64,000 nt of DNA from Himantopus leucocephalus (Eukaryota > Chordata > Aves > Charadriiformes > Recurvirostridae), in the NCBI GenBank assembly GCA_003993805.1, contig RSEF01000021.1:232883-296882 (forward strand), read 5' to 3'. The notes under the pieces were generated by a model that did not search any database, had not been told where the DNA came from, and was given only the letters and a program-made list of their open reading frames with translations. Both the position numbers and the translations under genes were made by a program. Shown here piece after piece: positions 23,839-36,111 of this stretch. The number at the start of each line of letters is the position of its first letter. Positions within the stretch are counted from its first letter, which is position 1.

Positions 23839-23854
23839 AGCCAAGGGTACTCAC

Positions 23855-24230
23855 CACCCAGGCGACGGCGGGCACATCCCATGGGGTGCGGGGCGGCGGG
23901 CGGCTACAGCCCCGCGGTGCCCGGCGGGTGCCGCATCCTCGGCGCGGCGGCCCCCGGAGGAGCGGGGCGGGCGTGAGCCGGGAGCCGGGAACCGGGATCC
24001 TACCGCCTCCTTGCCTCCCTGCCTCCCTCCCTCCCTCCTCCCGGTGCCGGGCTCCGGGCGGTGCCGCCGGCCCCGCCGCTCGCTATTGCACAATCGGGGC
24101 GGGATGGGGGGGGGGGGGAGGGGGGGGGGGGGGAAGGGGGGGGGGGNGAGGAGGGGAAAGGAGGGAGGGACGGAGGAGGGAAGGAGGGAGGGATGGAGGG
24201 ATGGAGCCGGCCCGCCCCGCCGGTGTATGG
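23855..24230 (-). promoter_or_regulatory. NBL1: NBL1 non-coding exon 1 and CpG-island promoter (predicted)
   Basis: The minus strand has a near-perfect donor (GGGTG then gtgagt) at 23855/23854 in a CpG-rich island of about 23840-24370. NBL1 needs an upstream exon because its first coding exon starts with an acceptor. This is the only island between NBL1 and MICOS10, and it is on the correct side. The exon start is not defined. A long G run with one N (about 24103-24180 on the plus strand) lies in it. No TATA box is evident, as expected for an island promoter. Confidence 0.55.
24107..24175. repeat. G-rich homopolymer tract with an N
   Basis: Runs of 12 or more G are broken by single A bases, with an undetermined base at 24147, and continue into GGA/GGGA repeats. 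This part of the assembly is uncertain. The tract could form G-quadruplex structures, in the promoter island of NBL1. Confidence 0.9.
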
Positions 24231-24635
24231 AGCGGGACGGAGAGCCCCGAGCAGCCCCCGCCGGCCGCCCCCCGCCGCCGGTGGCCGAGGAGCGCCGGAG
24301 CCCCGACGGGGCGGCCCCCGGGACGGGCAGGGAGCTCACCCCGCTGACCGCCCGGCCTTGGGCGATGAAGCCCCCGCCAGGTGCTAAAAACGAAGGGGGA
24401 GAGCCCGCTGGCAACAAGCACCAGTAAAAACGACCTGGCTATAAAAGCAAAGCTGCGTCCGAAGATAATTTCCCAGCGTTTGGTCCTGCAGGGACATAAA
24501 CAAAGTCTGGATCTGGCTCACTGAACGCAAACAGTTCCTATTTAAACGTAATACTTGCTAGAGAGTGCTTGGGGTAGAGTCCTAGCAGCAGCGAAGACTT
24601 CGTAAAAGTTCTCCCCCAACACCAGAGATGATGGG

Positions 24636-24764
24636 TTTCTCCTCTTTTTTCTTTTCCCTCCCTCCCTCCCTCCCTTCCTTCCTTCTCTTCCTTCCTTCCC
24701 TTTCTTCCTTCCTTCTCTTTCTTCCTTCCTTCTCTTTCTTTTTCTTTCTCTCTCTCCCTTTCCC
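24636..24764. repeat. 129-nt uninterrupted polypyrimidine tract
   Basis: Every base from 24636 to 24764 is C or T on the plus strand, as CCCT, CCTT and CTTT units. It lies about 0.4-0.9 kb upstream of the probable NBL1 first exon. Such homopurine-homopyrimidine tracts can adopt triplex (H-DNA) forms. Confidence 0.95.
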
Positions 24765-25582
24765 GTTAAAACACTAACAGCCAAACACAATCCCAGTGAA
24801 ACCCCCATTCATCGCTATCTCTCAGGTACAATAACTGTCGGGGAGCGGAAGGGCTCTGTTTCTGTAAAGGCGCAATTAATCTAATGGAGGCCTCCACATT
24901 AAACACTGGCACGGTACTACCCAAATCAAAAGATACCTGCGAGGCTTGGACGGGCTCTGCTGGCTCCTCTTTGTGTGAGGATTTGCATCGAGATCAGAGA
25001 AAGCAGGAAGAGGAGATGGGAAGAAAGCAACAGCGGTGCCGAGAGCAGTGTTGGTAGTGCCCTGGCAGTGGTGCTGGGGAGAAGCTCGGAAAGCAAGCTT
25101 TGGGGCTGGGTGTTAGCTGAAGGAGGCTGGAGGCTGCCAGCAAAGGAACGTTTTCCCGCTGCTTCGTTCCTTCCAGCTCCGGGACAACAGGATTTTGTAA
25201 ATAGGATGGCAAAAACCTGCTTCCATCATCACTTTCTTATCCTGCTAGATGCAACCTACACGGCCCCGAACTGCACTGAACCGCGCAGCTGCAAAGGGCC
25301 AACAGACAGAGGAGCAGCCTTTTGCCATAACCACGTACCCCATCAGGAGCCCGAACTCTAATCTCCCATTTTCACCTGCTGCTGAACTTGGGCTTTTGAC
25401 TAATCTCTACCTGCTCCTCATGGGCAGCATGACCAGCAGTGAGTTCCTGCCTGGGAGGCAACTTTATTCTGAACAATAGAACAACTGAAAGGGGCTTGGA
25501 AGCAAGTTCTCAGGTCTGTGGATAAATGAGGAAAAGTAAGATGTAGACATGACCAGCTACGAAGTAACAGACCACGGGTATT

Positions 25583-25770
25583 AAGGTGGTAAGGCACTGG
25601 CGCAGGTTGCCCCGAGAAGCTGTGGCTGCCCCATCCCTGGAGGTGTTCAAGGCCAGGTTGGACGGGGCTTGGAGCAACCTGGGCTGGTGGGAGGTGTCCC
25701 TGCCCATGGCAGGGGGTGGAACGAGATGGTCTTCAAGATCCCTTCCAACCCAAACCATTCTATGATTCTA
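25583..25770 (+). mobile_element. CR1 LINE, 3'-end fragment
   Basis: The sequence follows the bird CR1 3' end closely. Blocks are AGGCACTGG, AGAAGCTGTGGCTGCCCCAT, CCTGGAGGTGTTCAAGGCCA, GTCCCTGCCCATGGCAGGG, and CCTTCCAACCCAAACCATTC followed by the terminal TATGATTCTA. It is a 5'-truncated copy lacking the reverse transcriptase region, as is usual for CR1. It is the youngest-looking transposon in the window and the best single mark of avian origin. Confidence 0.92.
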
Positions 25771-27214
25771 AGGTGAAATTCACCCAAGTATATCAGGTCC
25801 ACGATCCAGTATTTTGATGGTTTTTGTGGGATCCTTGGCACTGGGGTGTGATGACTCTGAGTGGAGCACCAGGCTGCATGCGGAGATGTGAGCCAGCGTG
25901 CAGTTCATTCACTGCTTCCTACTATTCATTCGTGTTCCAGTTCTGTAAACAGCTGAACAGCAGAAAAGGGAAACACTGCAATCTGTAAATCTGGGGGTGG
26001 GGAGGCACGAGGAGCAGAGTTCAGGTTTTCTGGTGTCAGAAGAAGGAGGCAGAGGTGCCGTGTGACAGAGCAGGCTGGCTGGAGGATGAAAGAAGCTGCC
26101 GAGAGGCTGTCAAAGCCCTGGGCCAACACCGTTCCCCTGCCTCTCTGGCAATGCGGTATTGCAGCCAGAACAAGGAGTGAAGACCTGATGCCTGCAGATG
26201 TCATTTGGACAGACGCTGGCTCAGGCACGGGCTAGAGGCAGCCGCTCTGCAGCTGGGAGCGGATGGGAGGGAGAGCAAGGAGGCAACACGGGCAGGAAAG
26301 GAGCCGTCCTCACCGGTCAGGTCCCTCGTCCCTAGCCAGGGTCGCTGGCTTCAGTAGCACTTTTAGACTCTTGCTCCACATCCCCCCCTCGTTTACCAGC
26401 TCCCGCTCCCCGCATACTGCGAGAAGCTTGCTGCCTGCTCCTAAAACACCCCTGCCAAACCATGCTGCTGTTTTCACGCCGAGCGGTGTGACACGTAGTA
26501 CAACACAACTCTCCACTCTACCCCCCGACGACAGCTCATTTCATCAGCCTGTTGTTTTCCACCACAGACAGACACCATATGAAAACACAGGTGCACAGAG
26601 CCTTGCCCAAAACTTCCACACACCCACCTACGTCTTCCCCCTCAGCCCTTTCCCCTGCTGCTGGATCACCAAGGCTTTCGTGCACTGAGACAGAGCAGAA
26701 ACCTGCTCTCCGGTCTCCAGGAGCTTCCCTCCCTTGCCCGCTGTTGCTGTTTTGGGCCTGCTGACAAACGCCCACAGTGCCAGGGGCTCCCCGCTTGTCA
26801 GGACAGGACTAGGAACTGTGGGCGTGAGAATTAAAAGGGTGTATTTGTAAGTTAAAAATAAAACTATTCCTTTTATTTGTGTCAACGCAGATTCCAAGGC
26901 TCCCTGCCCATAGCTGGATGCTAGAAAACACATGCGGGGAAAGGCAGCTGGGAAAAGAGCGAGCGAGCGAGAGCGTGTGTATCTGCGAAGGGCTGCAGGG
27001 AGCAACGAGGGGGGAATTGCCCTTCACAGATCCCCACAGCTGGGCCCAGGCTCCGTCTCTACCCCAGCAGCTCGTGTTTTGCCCACCATCCCGGAGACAT
27101 ACCGCATAGGGTCCAAAGAAGTGCTCTCAAGGGCTAAACCCCCTGGCATGAGCCACAAGGGACTCGGGAGACTGACGTCTGGGTCTGCCAGGGACCACCC
27201 TGCCTCCTCTCACA

Positions 27215-27275
27215 TCGGTCAATTCACTTCACCTCTCTGCATCTCATTTGCAAACAGGTACAAAACTGTATTGCA
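27215..27275 (+). repeat. MIR-like SINE fragment
   Basis: The text GGTCAATTCACTTCACCTCT followed by CTGCATCTCATTTGCAAA matches the MIR core pattern of CAAGTCACTTAACCTCTCTG followed by GCCTCATTT. It is diverged and its ends are unclear. Confidence 0.5.
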
Positions 27276-29204
27276 GCTCCCTGGAATAAAAATGGCTCTT
27301 TATCAGCTCCCTTCTCTCACCAGGCCATCACCTGCTGGAGTTGAACTCCTACTTCCCTAAGCCCTGAGACATCTCCAAGATAACAGCTCAGGACCTCAAA
27401 TTGTTGTGTGTAAGTGCATACGTGCCCGAGGTGAAGGGAGCAGTATTCAAGCCAGGAGACGGAGGCAAATGTTTCACTACTAAAAAAGCTGAGGGGTGGT
27501 TTCCCATCACCCTCGCGGGTAGATGAAGGGAGGGAACAGTAGTGGCAGGTAGGGTGCGAGGAGCACATCCTCCATCGCTGCCAGCGTGCGACTCTCACAT
27601 CTGTGCACTTCCAGCACCCAAGAGCAAGGATGCTCTTACTCCTCACAAATACCATTCCTGTTTTGTAAGATTCACCCAAAGCCCGTGGGTACTTCACTGC
27701 TCGTTCAGACCACCAGGTCAATCCACCTTCAGCTCAATAACATCCACAGAGGTAAGGAGAGGCTCGAGGGGAATGTTCAACCACAGAAGGAATTTGGACG
27801 AGCAACCTCCATCAGGCCACAGCTTCAGGATAACAGATTTGAGCTCTGTGCTCAGTCCCTTTGAGAAGGCAAAGCAGAAATGCACAAGTCCCAGGGGTAA
27901 TTCGGCTAGCTGGCTTGAACTGCAAAGTCCAACTTGCCTGGCCGCGTGCAGAAAGTGAGATCTAGGGACGGACCTGGCTGGCAGGGACTGTGCTCGGTAG
28001 TAAAGGAAAAGGATTTATCATAGAGCTCATTAGAAAACATCTGGGCTCAGCAAATGACCTGGAATGCGACTCGGCAGCGGGGCGCTCCTCTCTTCCCAAG
28101 TCCCGAGAATGCGAGCTCCCGCAGGGTAAGACTCGAGCCAGCTGTTTCCTCTAATCCCATCAGCCTTTCCTTCGACAGGGGTCCAAACGCTCGGCGAGCG
28201 GGACAGAACGAGAAAGTCCCGTTCCCTCCCCTCGGTGACTGGGATTAGTGGTTTCTCTGTAGTGCCGTGCCAATGCATTTTGGGGCCCTGGGGCAGCGGT
28301 AAAAAAAATGTACCCCTCCCATTTCTGAGCAAGTCCAAGTGTGTTTAATCGCTTTATTTCCCACCTTGCCCAATTGCTCCTGCTCCCAGGCACTCCAGCC
28401 TCCTTTGTCCCTCCCTCCCTCGCTTCCCCAGCAACTCAGGTCATGCAAAATCCTTCTCCTATTCAGTTCATGTCTGCAGGGGCAGTTTCTATCAGCGAGG
28501 GCTGGGAAGAAGCTGTTGGGCTTCATTTGCAGGTGCCCTCTTCCCTACGAGTTCAAACACTTTTTTTTCTTTCTACTTCAAAAAACCAAGTTTCCTCCGA
28601 CTCCATTACAACCGGCTCAATCCCCTCTGATAACCATCTTATTTTCTGCTGCACAACTTCCCCCTGCTGCAATCACTCAGAACCTCTTATTATATTAATT
28701 ATTTTCCTTGCAGCACTGCCTGAAGGCCCCAGCCAAGCTCAGGGCCTCGTCACAATAGGTGCTTGTATGTGTTTAGAGACAGTTCTGGCACCGAAGCGCC
28801 TACAAACTGTCAACCAGGAGTACAAACTTAGAACATACACATGTGTGCAGGGAACATTTTGCACATTACCGAAAGGAAACCAGCACCCGCCTGAAACGGG
28901 GTGACTCAGCCCAGAGCAATATTGCGCTGCTGTTGCATAGGAAGAGGCTCATGCACAAACTCTCCGGCCTTTAAGAAAAGCACCCAAAATCAGAAGTCTC
29001 AGAGCACCGGTTTCTTAAGTCCTGCTACTGCAAGAGAGCCTCAGCATTTTTTTAAACGGGGCAACAGAGAAAAAAGAATGTGTATATGTATTCACTAACA
29101 GATTAAACTCCTCTGCTCCCACTCCCCCCGCCTTACAGAAGACAAATGCAAATATAATCCTTAAGGTGATAAGACGATTTTCATATTTTAGAGGGTGTGG
29201 TTCA

Positions 29205-29280
29205 TAAAATCATAGAAATGTGGGACCCGGAGAAATCTGCTTTCATTGCTTTCCCCTCCTCCTGCCCTGAAGCTGGATCA
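29205..29280 (-). mobile_element. Degraded CR1-like trace
   Basis: The stretch AAAATCATAGAAATGTGGGA followed by CCCGGAGAAATCTGC resembles the reverse complement of a CR1 3' end (AATCATAGAAT followed by a GGAAGGGACC..AGATC type string). The divergence is strong, so the call is tentative. Confidence 0.35.
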
Positions 29281-31035
29281 TGATCTTTGAGTTTGTGCAG
29301 CAGATAATACTATTACAGCTGATGAGGAACTGAATGAAACTGGCCAGGAGCCTTAGCTTATCACTGCTTTCTTGAACACGCCGCACGATCTGTGCTAGCA
29401 CTGGACCGATTTTTCGTCATTCTGGTTTTAATTTTGGTAACAGGGACTGCCTCAGTGGCTGCGCCAATGTATGATAAGAGTTAACATCGAAGCCTCAGTT
29501 AAATAATTACAGGCTCATCCTGTGCTCAGAGGAGTCACAATGACCTTCTCTCTCTCTGCCAGCCTACCTCCATTTATACCTAATATGGATACAAAATCCA
29601 CAACTTAGCAGATAGTAAACTAGAGCCTCCCACAAGCATGTCGCCTACTAGGATGCTTCCAAAGATTTAAGGCAGTTATTTCTCAGGCCTTAAAAGAACC
29701 CAGTAAGCTCACTGTTCTGCCTGACGTGGTGCAGATAGCAGGACTATGCGGACTTTCCCATACGGTCCTTCCAGTTCACCTCCAGCCCCAGCCCACAAAC
29801 ACTCCTGGCAGTTCCAGCTCCAGGCTTCCATCCATCATTCAAAGATGCATTTATTGACATATGAAATACCCCAACTCTCGACAGATTATCGTGTCATCGT
29901 CAGAGAGAATTAAACAAAAAATGGGCCCCGTGCCTGGAAAAAGGAGGGGGGGGAAGCACACACCATCAGCCATTCCCTCAAACAAAACCAAGGAAAACAG
30001 TCCAAAAGGGAGGAGCTGGAAGAACAAAGCAGTAATGGGTCAGCACAGAAATAGGTTGTCTCACATCTGAGAACCATGCCAGGGACATCTTCAGGGAGTG
30101 TCAAACAAACAGGGTTCTTGAGCTAAAAAAATTCTGCATTTACTTCATACCAGATTAAGCCACGGGACAGAGACCAGGAACAATGCAGTCAACCTTTATA
30201 GCCTTGGAAGTTTAAGAGAATTTATGGCCAACAAGAACAGTTAGATCATCTGATATGAATCCATGTGTGTTACAGGTCATTTGATTTCACCCAGTCACTC
30301 CCAGGTGGAGAACGGCAACTTGCATTTAAGACATCAAGAGTTGAAAAATCCAGCCATTCCTCTACTAGCTTATCCCAGTCTCTCTGCTTGTAATTCAGGG
30401 CCTCACTGCTCATCCGCATGGCTCAAACTTTGGCCTCCAGCCACTGCTCCTCATTATGCCTCTCCCTCTTAGCAGGAAACCCTTCAGTTCCTAGGGTTTC
30501 GTAACCCCCAAGTCCTTGCAGTCTCCAGGTATGTTCAGTATTTGTTGTGCCTCGATGTTGAACTTCACATTTGGCTATATCAAAATCTACATTGCTCCAC
30601 TTTCTTTTTTGTTTACATACAGCCCACCAAATAGCAATTATTTGTCTCCCACCATTTTTATATTTCCTTTCGGATAATTAATGAAAATTACAGGTAATAC
30701 AAACATCGTGCTGGCTCCTGAGGGACACACAGCATCCACAGGCCCCAGAGTGCCATTGTTTTGCAAAGCAGACAGGGAGCCATTAGGATATGAAACAATT
30801 TTCTTCTTTGGCCTCAGTCAACCTTTGAACCTAGAAAGATGCTGCTAAAGAGAAAGATTACACAACCTACGGCAGTTATCTTCAGCCTAAGCCTCGTTTC
30901 CCCTTACTCCATTGATAACTACGGCTCTATCTCCCTTATGGCACTGTGCTACAGCGCATTGTCCTGGAAAGAAGGCGCAGGGAGCTGGTGACAGAGCAGC
31001 AGGTGACTGGATGAAAGGGAGGATAACGAAGTGCA

Positions 31036-31111
31036 GAAACACTCCCCTTCCACAGCACATCTTTACCTTGTTTGAAACACTCACCTTCCACAGCACATCT
31101 TTACCTTGTTC
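31036..31111. repeat. 38-bp tandem duplication
   Basis: The 38-base unit at 31036-31073 (from GAAACACTC through CTTTACCTTG) is repeated directly at 31074-31111. I see one internal difference (C to A) and divergence at the last base or so. Confidence 0.9.
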
Positions 31112-31284
31112 TTCCAGCATCTTCAACTAGCAGAAGCCAAAGTATTTTGTGAACTGTGCGATTCAGTCCAGTGCAGACGGGTAGTGAAGTGTGGGGTCCC
31201 ACAATAAACACTATACTGACCGTACAGGGCTGAATTTTACTCAGGAATGAAATAGGTCTTAAAGCCATGACCAAGTGGAAACGG

Positions 31285-31335
31285 TATCGTCATTTCCATT
31301 TTACAGGGGAGAAAACTGAGGTGCTGTCTATCACA
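31285..31335 (-). repeat. MIR-like SINE fragment, reverse orientation
   Basis: CCATTTTACAGGGGAGAAAA followed by CTGAGGTGCTG is a good match to the reverse complement of the MIR core (CCATTTTACAGATGAGGAAACTGAGGC). The flanks are diverged. Confidence 0.6.
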
Positions 31336-32869
31336 ACCGGACTCCTAAATCCTCAGGGAATGCATGGCTCATGGGATTAGTAATGGGTTTGGGTTAAGCT
31401 GTTAGTCACTACTAACAACTTCCAGTGCAGCACCGAGGGGGAGGAAGAATACCCTCTAAAACTTCTAAAAAGAAACACACTTCTTCATACAACAGGAGAT
31501 TTATGAACTGAATTTGAACTGATAAGGGCATGACCTTTTCTAGGAAGGGGCATACACTCCTAACCCAGGGCTGGAGTCTTTACAAGCACTACCAATAAAG
31601 ACTATAGATGAAGAGTGATTTATTAGTCATCAACATCTTTCTCGGCATCTTTATAAGCTACAGGAGGTGGGTATCCACCACCACGAGGAACATCCAGCTC
31701 TAAATAGCTAGCAGTGCTGTACGGCTAAGTGCTGACAGCCAGAAGTCACAAGAGAAAGAGCGATCCACAGCTGAATTTCCATAAGCTATGTTCCCATTTA
31801 GTTTCAATCCCAGTTAAGCATTTCACTGTGGGTGGGCTATAGGCTGGACTCTCAGAGCAGTTAAGAGACAGTACGCATTGCATACAGCTGCCTACTGGAG
31901 CTGGCGTGCCAAAATTTGCACCAGTCCCACTTACAAAGACAGCGGAGGGGTGGGAGACGAGGAAAAAGTTTGTTTATTTCTTACTGTCGGGATGTGTGTG
32001 GTAGGGGGGAAAAGCAACAAAACCCAGCCAGCTCAGAGCAAAAGGGTCAGCAATGACTCGCTGATTCAGAACACTGCTGAAAAAAGTGTGTTTTTTCTAG
32101 CAGGTCATTGATCACGTGTTCCCCAGCTCTGCCACCTCTCTCTTCTAGCTAAAGCATGAGACCTATACCTTGTGGTAGGTCACTACCACAGTCACAGTCT
32201 CCTTTAGGCTACTCACGCACTCACTGCTTGCCTTTGCAAACAAGCATCTTTGTGATTTCTTTTGCACTGCTCCAAAACTCGGAGGGAACCCAATAAAAAC
32301 ATCTGGAAAACCAATTCCTTCTCCTTTGGAGAACCATGCGTGTGAACCCCCTGGAAGAGTTGAGTTACACCATCACTGCTGTGTTTCCATTACTGGAACG
32401 ATATTGATATCTTCCCTCTATCTCAATCTGTTACCTAAGCTGATATTTAAGGTAGATCTACTAAGGCAGTGACTATCTTCTGGTGTTATGCTTACGTTAT
32501 ACCTGACACAGAGGTGTCCTATTCCATGAGATTCAAAGTAATAAATGTCAATGTTTTCTCTCCCCTTATCAGATTCACACCAAAGTCAATATTGAGGCTC
32601 TCAGTGTTTTACACCTATTAGTGATTCTATAAGCAATCACCTGCTGGACAATAAAACAGAATTTCTAACTTAGCAGAGATTTGCCATTAAGAATTTGGGG
32701 CAATTTGAGGATAGCAAATGGTGTCAGAACATACCCTTCTGGAGTCTCCCAGACTATGAAGTGGGCAGCCTTCCCCTGAGACTCCAAGACCTGCCAAGCA
32801 AAAAAACAGTCAGAAAGGACGGCTGATTGAGTCAATGGCTCAAGGCTCAAATTAGAGTCCCAGCTGCAT

Positions 32870-33085
32870 GCCACATTCCCTCCAAGACTTATCACTGACC
32901 TTGGCCGCAGCTTCTCCCATCTTTAAAATGGGAACTATAAACCTTTCTACCTCCCTTAATCCCATCTGTTTAGTTTGTAAATTCTCCAGGGCAGAGACTG
33001 GTTTTTATTTGTGTGTACAGCACCACATACAGCAAGGTCCTGATCTTGGCTAAGGCTCCTAGGCATGATTGAAATACAAAGAAAT
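32870..33085 (+). repeat. MIR/L2-type SINE, long copy
   Basis: The element begins with a CTTGGCCGCAGCTTCTCCCA followed by TCTTTAAAATGGGAACTATA core. It continues through TTGTAAATTCTCCAGGGCAG, then AGACTGG, and ends with TGTGTGTACAGCACC, a CCTGATCTTGGCTAAGGCTC block and CTAGGCATGATTGAAATAC. The core is MIR-like, and the tail resembles the L2-type 3' end used by amniote MIR elements. It is the longest ancient repeat copy in the window. Confidence 0.65.
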
Positions 33086-34395
33086 GACGGTATCTTGATC
33101 AAACATGAAGAACTCAGATAAACAATAGAAAAGCAGCTTGATATTTTTTTTTCCTGCAGTCTCTGCTTTTCCGTGACTTGTTTATTCATCTCAAAGCCTC
33201 AGCAGACATCTAATCAAGCTGCTAAGAGTCAGATTTGTGGCCAGTCAAGCACTTAGGGAGTAGTTAAACGTTTAAACCCAGTTCTATTCAACAAACAGCT
33301 TCTCCTTTTTTTTTTTTTTTTTCCTTCTCCTAGAGAGTGATATGGTTTCTTTACTCACTGTATACTCACCATTTTCCTATTAAAATGGCATCAGGGTGAT
33401 ACAGCAACTTCTCCATTAAAAGGTTTCATTAAGTTTTGGGTAGGGACACCTGACTTTTTTAGGCCTATCTTGTTTGCACTTTTTGGTACTGATCCAAATC
33501 ACGCTACAGTTAGGCGAAGCAATGATTTCAGCAGGCTTAAGAAAGAAGGAAAAATGTGATAGTTTCCAGATGAGTGTATTATACTAAATTTAACATGCCT
33601 TTTGGTACTTAGAATTTCCACTTTTCCCCCTTCCATTTATGTAATTAGAAATCAAGCAGCAGGAAACCGTTCCTATTCCAGCCTCAGTTGGGAACAGTAT
33701 GGTCTCAATCCCATAGAGGGAAACAGGAGAGCTGTCCTCACAAGGAGACATTTTGCACAGCTTACATGGACAGGTTCAAAAATCGGTTTTGAATAATACA
33801 ACTTTAATTAAACCAAAATAAACACAGGCCAATTATGTGCTAGCTATATATGCATATACATATCTCAACACAACAACAAGCCAGCTGTGAAAAAAAAAAT
33901 AAGTTTTTACCCCATTTAAAGAGCAATGAAAAATTCTAAATTCCACTTTTTAAATTGTGCAATTTTTCCACACTCACCCTAGTGGATTTCATATTAATGA
34001 GCAAGAATATTTATTCTGATTATTCTCGCTCTAGCAATAACGGACACGTTGCGAATCGGTATCTACAGTGGTATCCTCTGAGTTCCAGGGCCAGAAGAAC
34101 CAGTTGATCACAGGTCACAGTAGATCATATTAAGTAAGAATTAACTCTAGGAAGTCATATCTGAACTAAAGCAGAGCATACCAGGGCAGGACAACTCATT
34201 ACCAGGGGCACTAAATAAAAATGGAACCCATCATCATGGCCCAAATGACACAGCCCTAGCTAAAGCTTTTTCTGCATGTTGACAGTCGTTATATTCAGAG
34301 CGTTGGTCCCAGGTTTGGTTCTCCCGTTCCTTACCCAGGTTGATGCTCTTCTCTCCAGCTGAACCCACTGGCTTACCAGACTGCTAGCATCGCAG

Positions 34396-34411
34396 CACAC
34401 ACACACACACA
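34396..34411. repeat. (AC)n microsatellite
   Basis: This is a short uninterrupted CA run in the NBL1-MICOS10 intergenic region. Confidence 0.9.
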
Positions 34412-35890
34412 GAGAACTCAATAAAAACACTTTCCAAACCACAGAGGAGCTATGGCTCCAAAGTACATAGTTCAAATTAAAAATTGGGGCCAGATAAAAT
34501 GATTCAAAATTGGGAAGAAAGAAAGAGATCCTGTTTCCAATAAGCTGTTTTGACCTGACTGATGAATGTAGTCCGGCAAGGGAGGAGGTGGAAAAACAAG
34601 GACATGCTCAAGCAATGGTCCTGGATGGTATCATGCTCTGACAGTCTGTAATGCTGCTCTGGCATTGAAGCTATTTTATTTCACAAGTCCATTGCTCTAG
34701 GCAAGCTCTTCAGCTTCTGTTGACTCTGGGCACAGCTCAACATGTTTCTTCAGTGTGCAAGATCCACACACAAGTGCCAGGGGGATGTGGGGGTACAGGA
34801 CTGCTGTAGCACCCAGACCAAATCTCAGTCCCATTTCTCAGTAAGATAAGAGTTTCTCAAGCTCTCTGAACTCAGAAGACTGCCCCTCAATCCATTCCCT
34901 TCCTTTTTTGGCATGGTTTAAAAAACAAATATTGCGCAACTTGTTTTCCATTGTGTTTTCCTTTCTGGAGAAGAACTTTTTTGTCACTCTTCCATCCGCC
35001 AGCGCTCACCATGCAGCAGAACAGGCTTTCAGTAAAGGAAAGCCCCATATCAATCTATACCATTCCCTTTCTGTCTCAGGAGACATTTACATCTTGTGCT
35101 ACATGGGCAACATGCAGTGAGCATAGGTCAAAGAAAAGAGGTCCTTGAGAGCCATCTCAATAGCTAGAAAATTGTGCCAAGTAAAGAAGCGGTGAAGACA
35201 ACCTCTCAAGTCAGGAGAAGAGCAGTAGACAACACGCCAACAAGTAATTACAAGGACTGGGATAAATGTAAAGTAGAAGGGAGTACTTGGACCAGTGACT
35301 TGCCAAGGTAATAAAGAGCTTTAAATATTTGTGACCCATTCCCAGACAGTGAAACCCATATGTTCTCCCACAGAAGAGGGGTGAAAAAACAATCAACCTA
35401 AAAGGTAAGCTCAGAGCCAGATGGCATGTGCATCTGTTTAATTCGCTCACCATACCGAGGAAGTTTCAAACCTCGGTCACTCCATGACTCAAAGCTACAA
35501 GAGACAGTACTGGCTTGCTGCATCAGTCACACAGGATTTGCCCTTTTGGATTCTACCTCTTTGGAGAGGACAAAATTCCAATTTTAAAGGGCAACTGTAC
35601 AAACAGGACATAGGAGTATTTATATTCCACTCCAAACACCGGCACAAGCAGCAGGGGTCTAGTGGGTGATTTATGAGGTGGGAATATTTCTTTGAACTCT
35701 ACGTTAGATGGGAGTTGCCTTTCAAGAGTGGAGAGGAACACACAACGGCTGTCTTTTCTGATGAGCTCTCACAGTGGCTTTTACCCAGGTGGTCACAGCT
35801 GCTAGGTACTCAAAATGAAGTCCTCTCCTTCCATTCTCTCTCTCTCTCACTCACATACCAAGTCAACACACCAGAGAAGGCCATTTTTTT

Positions 35891-35900
35891 TTTATTTATT
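35891..35900 (-). terminator. MICOS10 poly(A) signal (overlapping AATAAATAAA)
   Basis: The minus strand has two overlapping AATAAA hexamers about 215 bases downstream of the predicted stop codon. They are followed by an A-run and then a GT/T-rich stretch (TGGTGTGTTGACTTGGTATG), the usual layout of a cleavage site and downstream element. Cleavage would be near 35870-35885. Confidence 0.6.
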
Positions 35901-36111
35901 TCCCAGAAGAGCTCTTCCTTGCACTTTCCAGACACGATACAAAACAAGCAACAGAACTTTGTTTCATGTACGGAAACAGTTTGTTGGAGTATAAAGAGTT
36001 ACTGGTGATCGTTACTGAAGAATGTTGGCTTATTCCAGGGGCACTTCAGTATTCCTGAGGAATAATCATTGATTTCTCCTTCCTTCCCACTGGGATAGTC
36101 TTAGTCATTAG

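Larger units (their letters stand above)
13622..23854 (-). other. NBL1: NBL1 intron 1 (predicted)
   Basis: This interval of about 10.2 kb lies between the likely non-coding exon 1 donor (23854) and the acceptor before coding exon 1. It holds an exact 97-bp tandem duplication (15231-15424) and a few ancient-repeat relics (about 18090-18135 and 20770-20860). I see no coding exon in it. Further non-coding 5' exons are possible but cannot be called from sequence alone. Confidence 0.55.
24765..35880. other. Intergenic region between NBL1 promoter and MICOS10 3' end
   Basis: This region of about 11 kb has no gene that I can support. It contains a CR1 3' end (25583-25770), MIR/L2-like relics (27220-27270, 31285-31330, 32870-33085), a degraded minus-strand CR1 trace (about 29205-29280), a 38-bp tandem duplication (31036-31111) and an AC microsatellite (34396-34411). 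Frames on both strands are short and show no domain features. Confidence 0.6.

Noticed and set aside
23615..24427. 270-codon plus-strand ORF over the NBL1 CpG island
   Set aside because: It contains the N base and long Gly/Arg runs from homopolymer G. It is a composition artefact.
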